DNA of 64,000 nt from UMGS172 sp045546915 (GTDB lineage: Bacteria > Bacillota > Clostridia > Oscillospirales > Acutalibacteraceae): NCBI GenBank assembly GCA_045546915.1, contig JAZQDU010000008.1, positions 68,116-132,115 of the forward strand. Reading direction: 5' to 3'. Both the position numbers and the translations under genes were made by a program. Below the pieces are notes generated by a model, which was given only the letters and a program-made list of their open reading frames with translations, was not told the origin of the DNA and made no database searches. Of the stretch, positions 32,302 through 39,716 are shown in pieces. Numbering within the stretch: position 1 is the first letter of the stretch; the number at the start of each line of letters is the position of its first letter.

Positions 32302-33453
32302 TTGGCAGATAAGAAAGATTATTATGAAGTGCTTGGTGTTGACCGCAGTGCCGGTGAAGACGAGATAAAAAAAGCCTATCGTAAGATGGCAAAAAAATAC
32401 CACCCCGACCTGCATCCGGGTGATGCAGAGGCTGAAAAGAACTTTAAAGAAGTGAATGAAGCCTATGAGGTGTTGTCGGATAACGATAAAAAAGCACGTT
32501 ATGACCAGTTTGGTCATGCGGGTGTTGACCCCAATTTCGGAGCAGGACAAGGCGGCGGATTTGGTGGCTTTGGCGGTGCCGATTTTGGTGATTTGGGTGA
32601 TATTTTCGGCAGTTTCTTCGGTGGAGGTTTCGGAGGCGGACGCAGAGCCGACCCTAACGCTCCAAGGAGAGGTAACGATACATCGGCCTCGGTTGTTTTA
32701 AGTTTTGAAGAAGCAGCCAAGGGCTGTGCCAAGAAAATAAAGGTTACCCGTATCGAAAACTGTACCGAATGTAATGGCAGTGGTGCTGAAAAAGGCACAA
32801 AACCTGCTACTTGTTCGACTTGCAGAGGAACAGGTCGCATAAATGTTGTTCAACGCACACCTTTTGGTCAAATGCAGACTCAACGCGCTTGTGATGCCTG
32901 TCACGGAACGGGAAAACACATTGAAAAACCGTGTAAAACTTGCAATGGTAAGGGCAGAATAAGGCATACAACCGAACGTGAAATTAATATCCCCGCAGGT
33001 GTTGACGACGGACAGTATATCCGTGTAGGCGGTGCAGGTGATATGGGTGTAAACGGCGGTCCTGCAGGTGACCTTAATGTAAACATTTCAGTTCGTCCGC
33101 ATCCTATTTTTGAACGTGACGGATTTGATGTTTTCTGCGAGATTCCCGTAACCTTTACCCAAGCGGCTTTGGGTGCTGACATTATAGTTCCCACTCTTGA
33201 CGGTAAGGTTAAATTTACCATTCACGAAGGCACACAACCCGGTGACGAATTCAAACTCAAAGGTAAGGGAATTCAGCGTCTTCGCTATTCGGGACGCGGT
33301 GACCAATATGTTCGCATTGTGGTCGAGGTGCCCAAAAACCTTAATAATAAGCAAAAAGAGATGCTTAAACAGTTTGAGGATTCAACCGACGATAATTGCT
33401 ATAAAACACGAAAAAGCTTTTTTGATAAGGTTAAGGAATTTTTTAAAGATTAA
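32302..33453 (+). CDS. dnaJ: Chaperone protein DnaJ
   Basis: A 383-residue Hsp40. It has a J-domain (1-70) with HPD in KYHPDLHPGD, a Gly/Phe-rich segment (about 75-118) and a zinc-finger domain with four CxxCxGxG repeats (CTECNGSG, CSTCRGTG, CDACHGTG, CKTCNGKG), followed by the C-terminal substrate-binding region. It delivers clients to DnaK and stimulates its ATPase. The start is TTG 32302 with AGGAGG nine bases upstream. The 62 bp gap after dnaK holds a small hairpin (GACGGGTA/TACCCGTC, 32246-32270) without T-run that might set relative expression. Confidence 0.98.
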   Translation: MADKKDYYEVLGVDRSAGEDEIKKAYRKMAKKYHPDLHPGDAEAEKNFKEVNEAYEVLSDNDKKARYDQFGHAGVDPNFGAGQGGGFGGFGGADFGDLGDIFGSFFGGGFGGGRRADPNAPRRGNDTSASVVLSFEEAAKGCAKKIKVTRIENCTECNGSGAEKGTKPATCSTCRGTGRINVVQRTPFGQMQTQRACDACHGTGKHIEKPCKTCNGKGRIRHTTEREINIPAGVDDGQYIRVGGAGDMGVNGGPAGDLNVNISVRPHPIFERDGFDVFCEIPVTFTQAALGADIIVPTLDGKVKFTIHEGTQPGDEFKLKGKGIQRLRYSGRGDQYVRIVVEVPKNLNNKQKEMLKQFEDSTDDNCYKTRKSFFDKVKEFFKD

Positions 33454-33456
33454 TGT

Positions 33457-33495
33457 AACCCCCAACAGACTGCAATCTGTTGGGGTTATTTTTTT
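33457..33495 (+). terminator. Terminator of the heat-shock operon
   Basis: AACCCCCAACAGA pairs with TCTGTTGGGGTT around CTGCAA, followed by ATTTTTTT. Confidence 0.93.
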
Positions 33496-33520
33496 AAGTT
33501 TTTAATTTGTCGGTTTTTCT

Positions 33521-33549
33521 TTGACTTTAAAGGCAAAATAGTATATAAT
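33521..33549 (+). promoter_or_regulatory. SigA-type promoter for ligA
   Basis: TTGACT (33521-33526), 17 bp, TATAAT (33544-33549), 29 bp before the ATG. Confidence 0.85.
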
Positions 33550-33578
33550 AAATATGATTATTGTAAGGCGGTGTAGAT

Positions 33579-35567
33579 ATGGAAAATGCGTCTATGGAAA
33601 GAATTAAATATTTGGTATCGTTCCTTAATAAATGCTGTGACGAGTATTATAACGGCAACTCACCATCCTTGTCTGATGCTGAGTATGACGCACTTTTTGA
33701 TGAACTTGCCGCACTTGAAAACGAAACAGGTATTCGCCTTGCCGACTCGCCTACAAACCGTGCAGGATATGAGGCAATAAGCGAATTGCAAAAGGTGACT
33801 CATCCTGTGCAACTGCTTAGTCTTGCCAAAACCAAAGACGTTAATGACATCGTTGATATGCTTAGTGCAGGTGTGGGTTATTTAAGCCTAAAAATCGACG
33901 GTCTTACTGTTCAACTTGATTATGAAAACGGCGTATTGGTTGAGGCATCAACCCGTGGTGACGGCACTGTTGGTGAGGTTATTACCCATAACGCAAAGGT
34001 GTTTACTAATATACCTCTTGCTATACCTTACAAGGAAAGTTTGACCGTAACAGGCGAGGCTTTTATTGATATTCCTACCTTTGATAGTATTAATTCCGAG
34101 ATAGATAACGATGAGGATAAGTATTCCACACCGAGGAATTTGGCTTCGGGCTCGGTAAGGCAACTTGATTCTAAAATTTGTAAAGAACGCGGTGTGAAAT
34201 TTTTCCCGTTCAATGTGCTTAAAGGATTTGACCACATCCCGCTTAAGAGCCTACGACTTCAAGAACTTGTTAAAATGGGCTTTTCTTCTAATGCTCATGA
34301 GGAACTGAGCGTGTTTGATAACGCCGATAGCATTTTAGAAAAAATTATGGACTTAAAGCACATTGCCGAAGCTAACGGATACCCGATAGACGGTATCGTT
34401 TTTTCGTATGATGATGTTGCTTTTGCAAAATCATTAGGCAAAACTTCTCATCACTTCCGTGATGGTATTGCGTTTAAGTTTGGTGACCCGAGTTTTGAAA
34501 CAACATTGAACAATATTGAATGGAATATATCAAGAACCGGTCAACTGACGCCTATTGCAAATTTCAAAACGGTTGAAATTGACAATACAAATGTTGAACG
34601 TGCATCGCTTCATAATGTTACTTTTATAGAAAACCTTAAATTAATGCCGGGTGACCGCATTATGGTTTCTAAGCGCAATATGATAATCCCTCATGTTGAG
34701 AAAAATTTGAGTGCTGATGAGGAAAATAGGGGAGAATATGTTGTAGATTTTCCGCAAGTTTGTCCTATTTGCGGTGAGAATACGGTTATTAAAACTACCG
34801 AGACTGATGGAAGAAATATCAAAGTTCTGTACTGTGTAAACGGGCTTTGTGCCGGTAAACAAATTAAGAAGTTTACCCATTTTGTCAGCAAACAAGCCAT
34901 GAATATTGACGGTCTTTCAGAAGCAACGCTACAAAAATTCATCCAAAAAGGTTGGCTTAAAACACTTAAAGATATTTATTCGCTTGAAGATTATGCATTA
35001 GAAATTTCCTCAATGGACGGTTTTGGCGAAAAATCTTCTAAAAATCTCGTTGATGCAATTGAAAATTCAAAGAAATGCAAACTTTCAAACCTTTTGGTTG
35101 CTATGAACATTCCGCTTGTGGGTAAGTCTGCAGCAGCAGATATTTCAAAACTGTTTTTAGGTGACGCGACGAAGTTGCTTGATGCTGTTAAAAATAATTT
35201 TGATTTTACCGCCATTGAAGGCTTTGGCGAAATAATGAGCAATGAAATTTTAAAATGGTTTAAAGTCAACGATAATTTATCTGAGTTTTTAGGTGTTTTA
35301 TCACATTTGGAACTCGAAAAAGAGCAAGAAACAACGGCTGACGAAAATGGTATGTATTTTGGCAAAACGGTGGTTATTACAGGTACTTTTAAGGATTACA
35401 CCCGCGATGAACTTACTGAAAAAATGCAACTATTAGGTGCAAAAGTTGTGGGTTCGGTGTCTAAAAAGACCGATTTTGTACTTTGTGGTGAAAACGCAGG
35501 AAGTAAGTTGCAAAAAGCCAAAGATTTAGGAATTACGGTTATTTTGGAAGAAGAACTTGAAATTTAA
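33579..35567 (+). CDS. ligA: NAD-dependent DNA ligase LigA
   Basis: A 662-residue NAD+-dependent ligase that seals nicks during replication and repair. Domain Ia/adenylation has the YYNGNSPSLSDAEYDAL helix pair, the nucleotidyl lysine K105 in LSLKIDGLTV, and STRGDGTVGE. The OB fold, four-cysteine zinc finger (CPICG...LYCVNGLC), helix-hairpin-helix region and C-terminal BRCT domain (about 590-662, MYFGKTVVITGTFKDY) are all present. Compared with common LigA sequences, the motifs are somewhat divergent: SLAKTKDVNDI replaces the usual SLDNAF-type segment, and KIDGLTVQL replaces KLDGLAVSL. This suggests a fast-evolving or secondary ligase subfamily. A second ligase elsewhere cannot be excluded. 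The ATG follows AAGGCGGTG. Confidence 0.95.
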   Translation: MENASMERIKYLVSFLNKCCDEYYNGNSPSLSDAEYDALFDELAALENETGIRLADSPTNRAGYEAISELQKVTHPVQLLSLAKTKDVNDIVDMLSAGVGYLSLKIDGLTVQLDYENGVLVEASTRGDGTVGEVITHNAKVFTNIPLAIPYKESLTVTGEAFIDIPTFDSINSEIDNDEDKYSTPRNLASGSVRQLDSKICKERGVKFFPFNVLKGFDHIPLKSLRLQELVKMGFSSNAHEELSVFDNADSILEKIMDLKHIAEANGYPIDGIVFSYDDVAFAKSLGKTSHHFRDGIAFKFGDPSFETTLNNIEWNISRTGQLTPIANFKTVEIDNTNVERASLHNVTFIENLKLMPGDRIMVSKRNMIIPHVEKNLSADEENRGEYVVDFPQVCPICGENTVIKTTETDGRNIKVLYCVNGLCAGKQIKKFTHFVSKQAMNIDGLSEATLQKFIQKGWLKTLKDIYSLEDYALEISSMDGFGEKSSKNLVDAIENSKKCKLSNLLVAMNIPLVGKSAAADISKLFLGDATKLLDAVKNNFDFTAIEGFGEIMSNEILKWFKVNDNLSEFLGVLSHLELEKEQETTADENGMYFGKTVVITGTFKDYTRDELTEKMQLLGAKVVGSVSKKTDFVLCGENAGSKLQKAKDLGITVILEEELEI

Positions 35568-35589
35568 TGAAAAATGCCATAAATTAGTA

Positions 35590-35619
35590 TTGACAAAATG
35601 TATGGTTTAGTGTGATAAT
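35590..35619 (+). promoter_or_regulatory. SigA-type promoter for rsmD-coaD
   Basis: TTGACA (35590-35595), 18 bp, GATAAT (35614-35619). Confidence 0.75.
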
Positions 35620-35664
35620 ATAGGTATATAGGTAGTGGTTTTCCGCTTTGAGAAGGATTGTTAA

Positions 35665-36213
35665 ATGAGAGTAATTACCGGAAGCGCAAGAGGAATGAAA
35701 TTGGAAACCTTGGAGGGGTCTGACGTAAGGCCGACAACCGAAAAGGTCAAAGAAGCAATATTCAGCGCAATACAGTTTGATATCGAGGGCAGACGGGTGC
35801 TTGACCTGTTTGCAGGTTCGGGTCAACTTGGAATTGAGGCCTTAAGCCGAGGCGCAGAAAAAGCGGTGTTCACCGATATCAATCCTTTGGCGGTCGAAAT
35901 TATCAAGCGCAACGTTAAAAAGGCAGGCTTTGAAAAGCAGGCGGTTGTCAGCAAGAGTGATTATTCACAACTGTTGCAGTTCACTAAAGAAACTTTTGAT
36001 ATTGCGTTTATTGACCCGCCGTATGCAAAAGGCGTGCTGGCAGATGCCGTTTTAAAGGTGGCCCCTATAATGAGTGACTACGGTATAATAGTTTGTGAGC
36101 ACGCACAAGACGTATCAGTGCCTGAAACTGCGGGTGAATTTGAGATTTACCGCCAGTATAAGTACGGGAAACTTGTTAACGTCACTATTTATAAAAAGAA
36201 GACGGAAGGTTGA
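35665..36213 (+). CDS. rsmD: 16S rRNA (guanine966-N2)-methyltransferase
   Basis: A 182-residue Rossmann-fold methyltransferase. MRVITGSARGMKLETLEG at the N-terminus, RPTTEKVKEAIFSAIQ, the SAM-binding VLDLFAGSGQLGIEALSRGA and the catalytic DPPY in FIDPPYAKG mark RsmD, which methylates G966 of 16S rRNA in the small subunit. Length is standard. In many Firmicutes it lies next to coaD, as here: the stop codon of rsmD and the start region of coaD are within 10 bp. It has its own promoter. Confidence 0.96.
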   Translation: MRVITGSARGMKLETLEGSDVRPTTEKVKEAIFSAIQFDIEGRRVLDLFAGSGQLGIEALSRGAEKAVFTDINPLAVEIIKRNVKKAGFEKQAVVSKSDYSQLLQFTKETFDIAFIDPPYAKGVLADAVLKVAPIMSDYGIIVCEHAQDVSVPETAGEFEIYRQYKYGKLVNVTIYKKKTEG

Positions 36214-36218
36214 AAATA

Positions 36219-36722
36219 ATGAATAATATGACTGCGGTTTGTCCCGGTAGTTTTGACCCTGTTACAGTGGGACATCTTGATATTATCCGACGTGCAGCCG
36301 CTATGTTTGATAATGTTATTGTGGTTGTTATGACCAACGGCGCAAAAAATCCGAGTTTTACAGCCGAAGAAAGAATGCAGATGATATCAGAGGCAACGAG
36401 TGACCTTAGTAATGTAACGGTTGACCAATATGACGGTTTGCTTGCCGAGTATGCCGCAATTCGCGGTGCAGGTGCCGTTGTTAAAGGCCTTAGAGCTATG
36501 TCGGATTTTGAGTATGAGTTCCAGATGGCACTCACCAATAAAAAACTCAATCCCGATTTTGAAACGGTTTTCCTTACTACAAGTGCCGAAAATATGTATT
36601 TGAGTTCGAGCATGGTTAAGGAAATAGCCCGAATGGGTGGGGATATACGGGACTTTGTTCCCGATGTCATACATGACAGCATTGTCAAAAGACTAGAAAG
36701 CGAAAGGAAGTATGATTTATGA
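36219..36722 (+). CDS. coaD: Phosphopantetheine adenylyltransferase
   Basis: A 167-residue hexameric enzyme of coenzyme A synthesis, transferring AMP from ATP to 4'-phosphopantetheine. The nucleotidyltransferase signature is CPGSFDPVTVGHLDIIRRA, followed by a VVKGLRAMSDFEYEFQMA motif and YLSSSMVKEIARMGGDIRDFVP. The start is ATG 36219: GGAAGG (36203-36208) is correctly spaced for it, and the family begins near MxxAVCPGSFDP. An upstream TTG (36210) is less likely. The stop overlaps the ATG of the next gene (ATGA). Confidence 0.96.
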   Translation: MNNMTAVCPGSFDPVTVGHLDIIRRAAAMFDNVIVVVMTNGAKNPSFTAEERMQMISEATSDLSNVTVDQYDGLLAEYAAIRGAGAVVKGLRAMSDFEYEFQMALTNKKLNPDFETVFLTTSAENMYLSSSMVKEIARMGGDIRDFVPDVIHDSIVKRLESERKYDL

Positions 36723-37192
36723 ATATGGACGATCTTATTGAACAGCTCGACGAAGTGCTTGACAGCGGCTTTAAAATGCCCGGTAAACGTGTAGTAGTTG
36801 ACGTCGAAAAGGTACGCGCAATAGTCGATGATATGCGTATGACTATGCCTACCGAAATCAAACAGGCAAAGGGTATCGTTGCTGACCGCGCCGATATTAT
36901 CAACAATGCCAAGCGTGAGGCTGACGGTATTGTCCGCACCGCAGAGGAAAGGGCGGCTGCTTTAGTAGCTCAGGAAGAAATCACAAAACTCGCACGTGCT
37001 AAGGCAGGCGAAGTTCTTGCAGCAGCTCAGAAGAAGAGCCGTGAAATGCGTCGTGCCGCACAGGACTTTGTTGATGATTTAATGGCAAGAGCCGACGAGC
37101 AACTTACCGCAAATTTGGGTGAGATTAAGAAGACTCGCGCAGCATTGCGCCAGCAAATTCCTCCCGCAAACAATGCACAAAAAGAAGAATAA
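36719..37192 (+). CDS. Coiled-coil protein of unknown function
   Basis: A 157-residue soluble, highly charged, mostly helical protein. MNMDDLIEQLDEVLDSGFKMPGKRVVVDVEKVRAIVDDMRMTMPTEIKQAK opens like a protein family that recurs beside coaD in Clostridia, usually labelled only as a putative ATPase or V-type ATPase subunit H-like. A long coiled coil (about 60-140) rich in Ala, Glu, Arg and Lys follows. No catalytic motif is present. The opening LIEQLDEVLDSGFKMPGKRVVVD has a DivIVA/SepF-like flavour, but I would not assign a function. Start overlaps the coaD stop (ATGA), so translation is coupled. A terminator follows. Confidence 0.8.
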   Translation: MNMDDLIEQLDEVLDSGFKMPGKRVVVDVEKVRAIVDDMRMTMPTEIKQAKGIVADRADIINNAKREADGIVRTAEERAAALVAQEEITKLARAKAGEVLAAAQKKSREMRRAAQDFVDDLMARADEQLTANLGEIKKTRAALRQQIPPANNAQKEE

Positions 37193-37206
37193 TAATTACA
37201 TAAAAG

Positions 37207-37241
37207 AAAAAGCCGTTGCTAAATAAAGCAACGGCTTTTTT
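37207..37241. terminator. Bidirectional intrinsic terminator
   Basis: AAAAAGCCGTTGC, loop TAAATAAA, GCAACGGCTTTTTT. It serves the coiled-coil gene (plus) and tRNA-Ala (minus), immediately after the tRNA's encoded CCA. Confidence 0.92.
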
Positions 37242-37242
37242 G

Positions 37243-37318
37243 TGGTGGAGACGGTCGGGATCGAACCGATGACCTTCTGAATGCCATTCAGACGCTCTCC
37301 CAGCTGAGCTACGCCCCC
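37243..37318 (-). tRNA. tRNA-Ala (GGC anticodon)
   Basis: On the minus strand the acceptor GGGGGCG pairs with CGTCTCC (two G-T wobbles). The D-arm is AGCTCAGCTGGGAGAGC, and the anticodon arm CTGA-ATGGCAT-TCAG places GGC at positions 34-36. The T-arm is ATCGG-TTCGATC-CCGAT-like. Discriminator A with an encoded CCA. Length 76 nt. Confidence 0.96.
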
Positions 37319-37326
37319 AAGCACTT

Positions 37327-37359
37327 TGGTATAATACCATAACTTATATCAAAATGCAA
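37327..37359 (-). promoter_or_regulatory. tRNA-Ala promoter with palindromic -10 region
   Basis: On the minus strand TTGCAT (37354-37359), 17 bp, TATTAT (37331-37336). The -10 box sits in the middle of the 13-base palindrome TGGTATTATACCA (37327-37339). Confidence 0.72.
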
Positions 37360-37392
37360 GTGTTTTTTTATAGTTTTATAAATTTAGTGCTT

Positions 37393-38265
37393 TTATACAA
37401 GGTTCTTTAGTTTTTTTGTGCTTTTAATAATGATGTTTAAAGATATGCCAAGTACCAATAACAGTACCACAGCAGAGGTTATTGTATTAAGTGCGCGAAC
37501 TGCGGTAGGATTTGAGCCGTATCTTGCAAGCAGTGCAGTTTGCAGGGTTAAAAGTGCCATGAGCGCTGAAGCAAGGTCTAAGGATTTTGTGGTAGAATAA
37601 AACGGGTTATCAACCTTGCGGTATTTTATTAAACTATAAACTGCCGAAATAAGTCGGTATAATGTGTATATTGCAATCAGACCAAAAAAGTATTCGGGAT
37701 ACTTTATGGTTTCGTTGTCATATATCATTTTGGCTGCAATACCCGAGATTACCGAACTTAAAACAAACAGCAACAGTCCAACATATCGGCAGTATTTAAG
37801 TTCGCTTCGTCTTTGGTTAATCGAGTCAATATGTTCTTGCTTTGCACTTCTTAATAGCATAAATTTTGAAGTGCAGATTATAAGGTAGTAAGCACCTATG
37901 GAAATAAGCCATTCTGACCTAAAAAACAAACCTGCAAATAATTTGAAAATCGCATAAAAAAAGTTAAAAAACAGTCCAAAAGTGAGTCTTAGTTGTGTTC
38001 TTAATTTCAAGTCGTTAATAAGTATAGAGGTGTAAGGATTTTCGTATAGCGCGTTTTTCCCTTTTCTAAAGGCGATGGGAAGTCCTGCTATAATTACTGC
38101 TAAGGTGTATGCAGTCAGCATAAACGACAAAAAAGGCACGGCAATAAAATTTGTCCCAAAAACAGCAGAACAAACAAGCGATATACCCGACAAGATAAAA
38201 AGAATTGACTTTATTATTATGTTGGGTCTAACGATTTTGATTATGAAATTTCGGACGTGTTGCAT
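37393..38265 (-). CDS. Integral membrane protein, unknown
   Basis: A 290-residue membrane protein with about eight helices, in blocks near 10-60, 92-135, 155-205, 225-250 and 260-283. It contains charged loops such as KQEHIDSINQRRSELKYCR. I recognise no named family. It starts 1 bp after the stop of the phosphopantetheinyl transferase gene, with its GGAGGA Shine-Dalgarno inside that gene, so the two are translated from one message. Nothing indicates a substrate. The 71 bp between its end and the tRNA-Ala promoter hold nothing I can assign. Confidence 0.75.
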   Translation of the reverse strand: MQHVRNFIIKIVRPNIIIKSILFILSGISLVCSAVFGTNFIAVPFLSFMLTAYTLAVIIAGLPIAFRKGKNALYENPYTSILINDLKLRTQLRLTFGLFFNFFYAIFKLFAGLFFRSEWLISIGAYYLIICTSKFMLLRSAKQEHIDSINQRRSELKYCRYVGLLLFVLSSVISGIAAKMIYDNETIKYPEYFFGLIAIYTLYRLISAVYSLIKYRKVDNPFYSTTKSLDLASALMALLTLQTALLARYGSNPTAVRALNTITSAVVLLLVLGISLNIIIKSTKKLKNLV

Positions 38266-38266
38266 A

Positions 38267-38833
38267 TTATTCCTCCGAAACTATGGTACAAATATAGTCG
38301 CCTAAACGTAAAGTGCTAAAAGGCACACCGTTTACTGTCCCTGCGGCCATGTCGGTTATTATATTGGAAAGACCTAAAGAAATTCCTCTTGAGTCAAGTT
38401 TAGAATAGGCTTCTTTTATTGTCCAGACAGTGGCAAAACGCTCACAGTCCCCGTTTATATAAATAAGTTCTTGCTCGGTGCAGATGCGTTTTGCGGTGGC
38501 AGATTTAAAGGGCTTGATATTTTCAATATCAACGCCTATAGGGTGCGAACTGATTGCGCAAACAGCCATATCAAGTTTATGAGATACGCTGAAATGATAC
38601 GGCGAATTCTCAAAATAAGGTTTACCGTAAGCGGTGCGTTTTATACTGAGTCTCTCGTTAATACCTATTTTTTTAGCAGCCTTTAAAATAAGCAGGTCAC
38701 CGCAAATGCTAAGAATTCGGTTGGCTTTAGTTTTAGAATTGACATGTGCTTTGCGTTCACTGTCAAACGTATTTTGCCACGTTAAAATATCCTGCTTGGT
38801 TAATTCGTTTGTCTTCATGGTAAGCAATTCCAA
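38267..38833 (-). CDS. 4'-phosphopantetheinyl transferase (Sfp superfamily)
   Basis: A 188-residue transferase that moves the phosphopantetheine arm of CoA to a carrier protein serine. Signatures in order: KxxYGKPYF (RTAYGKPYFENSPYHFSVSH), the metal-binding GVDIE in HPIGVDIENIKPF, and the FxxxWTIKEAYSK motif. This is Sfp/HetI-like rather than the trimeric AcpS type. No polyketide, peptide synthetase or acyl carrier gene is in the window. I prefer TTG 38833 as start, since AAAGGCGGTGAT is correctly spaced before it. ATG 38818 is possible. It is followed 1 bp later by a membrane protein gene. The promoter shares its -35 with the divergent RluA gene. Confidence 0.88.
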   Translation of the reverse strand: MELLTMKTNELTKQDILTWQNTFDSERKAHVNSKTKANRILSICGDLLILKAAKKIGINERLSIKRTAYGKPYFENSPYHFSVSHKLDMAVCAISSHPIGVDIENIKPFKSATAKRICTEQELIYINGDCERFATVWTIKEAYSKLDSRGISLGLSNIITDMAAGTVNGVPFSTLRLGDYICTIVSEE

Positions 38834-38853
38834 AACATCACCGCCTTTGTTAT

Positions 38854-38904
38854 ATTTTAACACGAAACAAAAATGCTTGCAAGTATTTTGAAATATGGTA
38901 AAAT
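38854..38904. promoter_or_regulatory. Divergent promoters sharing one -35 hexamer
   Basis: The palindromic hexamer TTGCAA (38877-38882) can serve both strands. To the right, 16 bp away, is TAAAAT (38899-38904) for the RluA gene. To the left, 17 bp away on the minus strand, is TAAAAT (38854-38859) for the transferase gene. Two polymerases could not use them at once. Confidence 0.6.
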
Positions 38905-38943
38905 TAATTGAAGATTTTATTGGTATGTCGTGGGGTGATAATT

Positions 38944-39582
38944 ATGCAAAAAATCAATAAATTATTTGTAACTAACGGTTATGTGGTGTGTGAAAAGCCA
39001 TCGGGCGTAACATCGGAAGACGGCAAACAGTTAGGATTACCGTCATTACTAAGTATCGATAAGCCGTTATTGACGGTGCACCGCCTTGATAAAGAGGTGG
39101 GTGGTGTAATGGTTTATGCAAAAACTGCAAATGCAGCCGCAAAGCTGTCTTCACAGGTTGCCAATAAAAGTTTTTTTAAAGAATATTATGCTATTTTAGA
39201 GGGCTTAGTGCCTGAATCAGGTTTGTTAGAAGACCTTTTGTTTAAGGATTCTTCAAAGAATAAATCTTATGTTGTCAATCGTGAACGAAAAGGTGTTAAA
39301 AAAGCGGTTTTAACATTTGAAAGAATAAGTTATACAACGTATGAAGGTAATACTTTGTCGCTCGTTAAAATACATCTTGAAACCGGCAGAACACATCAGA
39401 TAAGAGTTCAGTTTTCGTTCAGAAAGCATCCTGTTTTCGGCGACCGTAAGTACGGTGCTAAAACAGGTGGCGGATTTGGGCTTTTTCTTAGAAAAATTGG
39501 GTTTATTTGTCCCGAAACTGACGAGTATAATGAATTTGAATTACCTCTGCCCGACATACTGCCATGGAATCTTTTTAGGTGA
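38944..39582 (+). CDS. RluA-family pseudouridine synthase
   Basis: A 212-residue pseudouridine synthase. The core includes GYVVCEKPSG, LLTVHRLDKEVGGVMVYAKT with the catalytic aspartate in HRLDK, and LETGRTHQIRVQFSFRKHPVFGDRKYG, the RluA-type motif set. It converts uridine to pseudouridine in rRNA or tRNA; the exact target cannot be derived. There is no N-terminal S4 domain, making it a short RluA member. Start ATG 38944, preceded by GGGGTG. A longer reading from 38908 overlaps the promoter. No terminator follows directly. Confidence 0.92.
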   Translation: MQKINKLFVTNGYVVCEKPSGVTSEDGKQLGLPSLLSIDKPLLTVHRLDKEVGGVMVYAKTANAAAKLSSQVANKSFFKEYYAILEGLVPESGLLEDLLFKDSSKNKSYVVNRERKGVKKAVLTFERISYTTYEGNTLSLVKIHLETGRTHQIRVQFSFRKHPVFGDRKYGAKTGGGFGLFLRKIGFICPETDEYNEFELPLPDILPWNLFR

Positions 39583-39640
39583 TAAATTTCAAATAAATGT
39601 AAACTAATTGTAAAATGTTACCTTAGAAATTTCGGGCAAC

Positions 39641-39668
39641 TTGACATTTGCTTTATATGATTTATAAT
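39641..39668 (+). promoter_or_regulatory. Promoter for the ABC exporter pair
   Basis: TTGACA (39641-39646), 16 bp, TATAAT (39663-39668). Confidence 0.8.
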
Positions 39669-39716
39669 ACTTTACATATTTTATGTTGGTGTAAATACCG
39701 GTTGTGAGGTGCAGTT

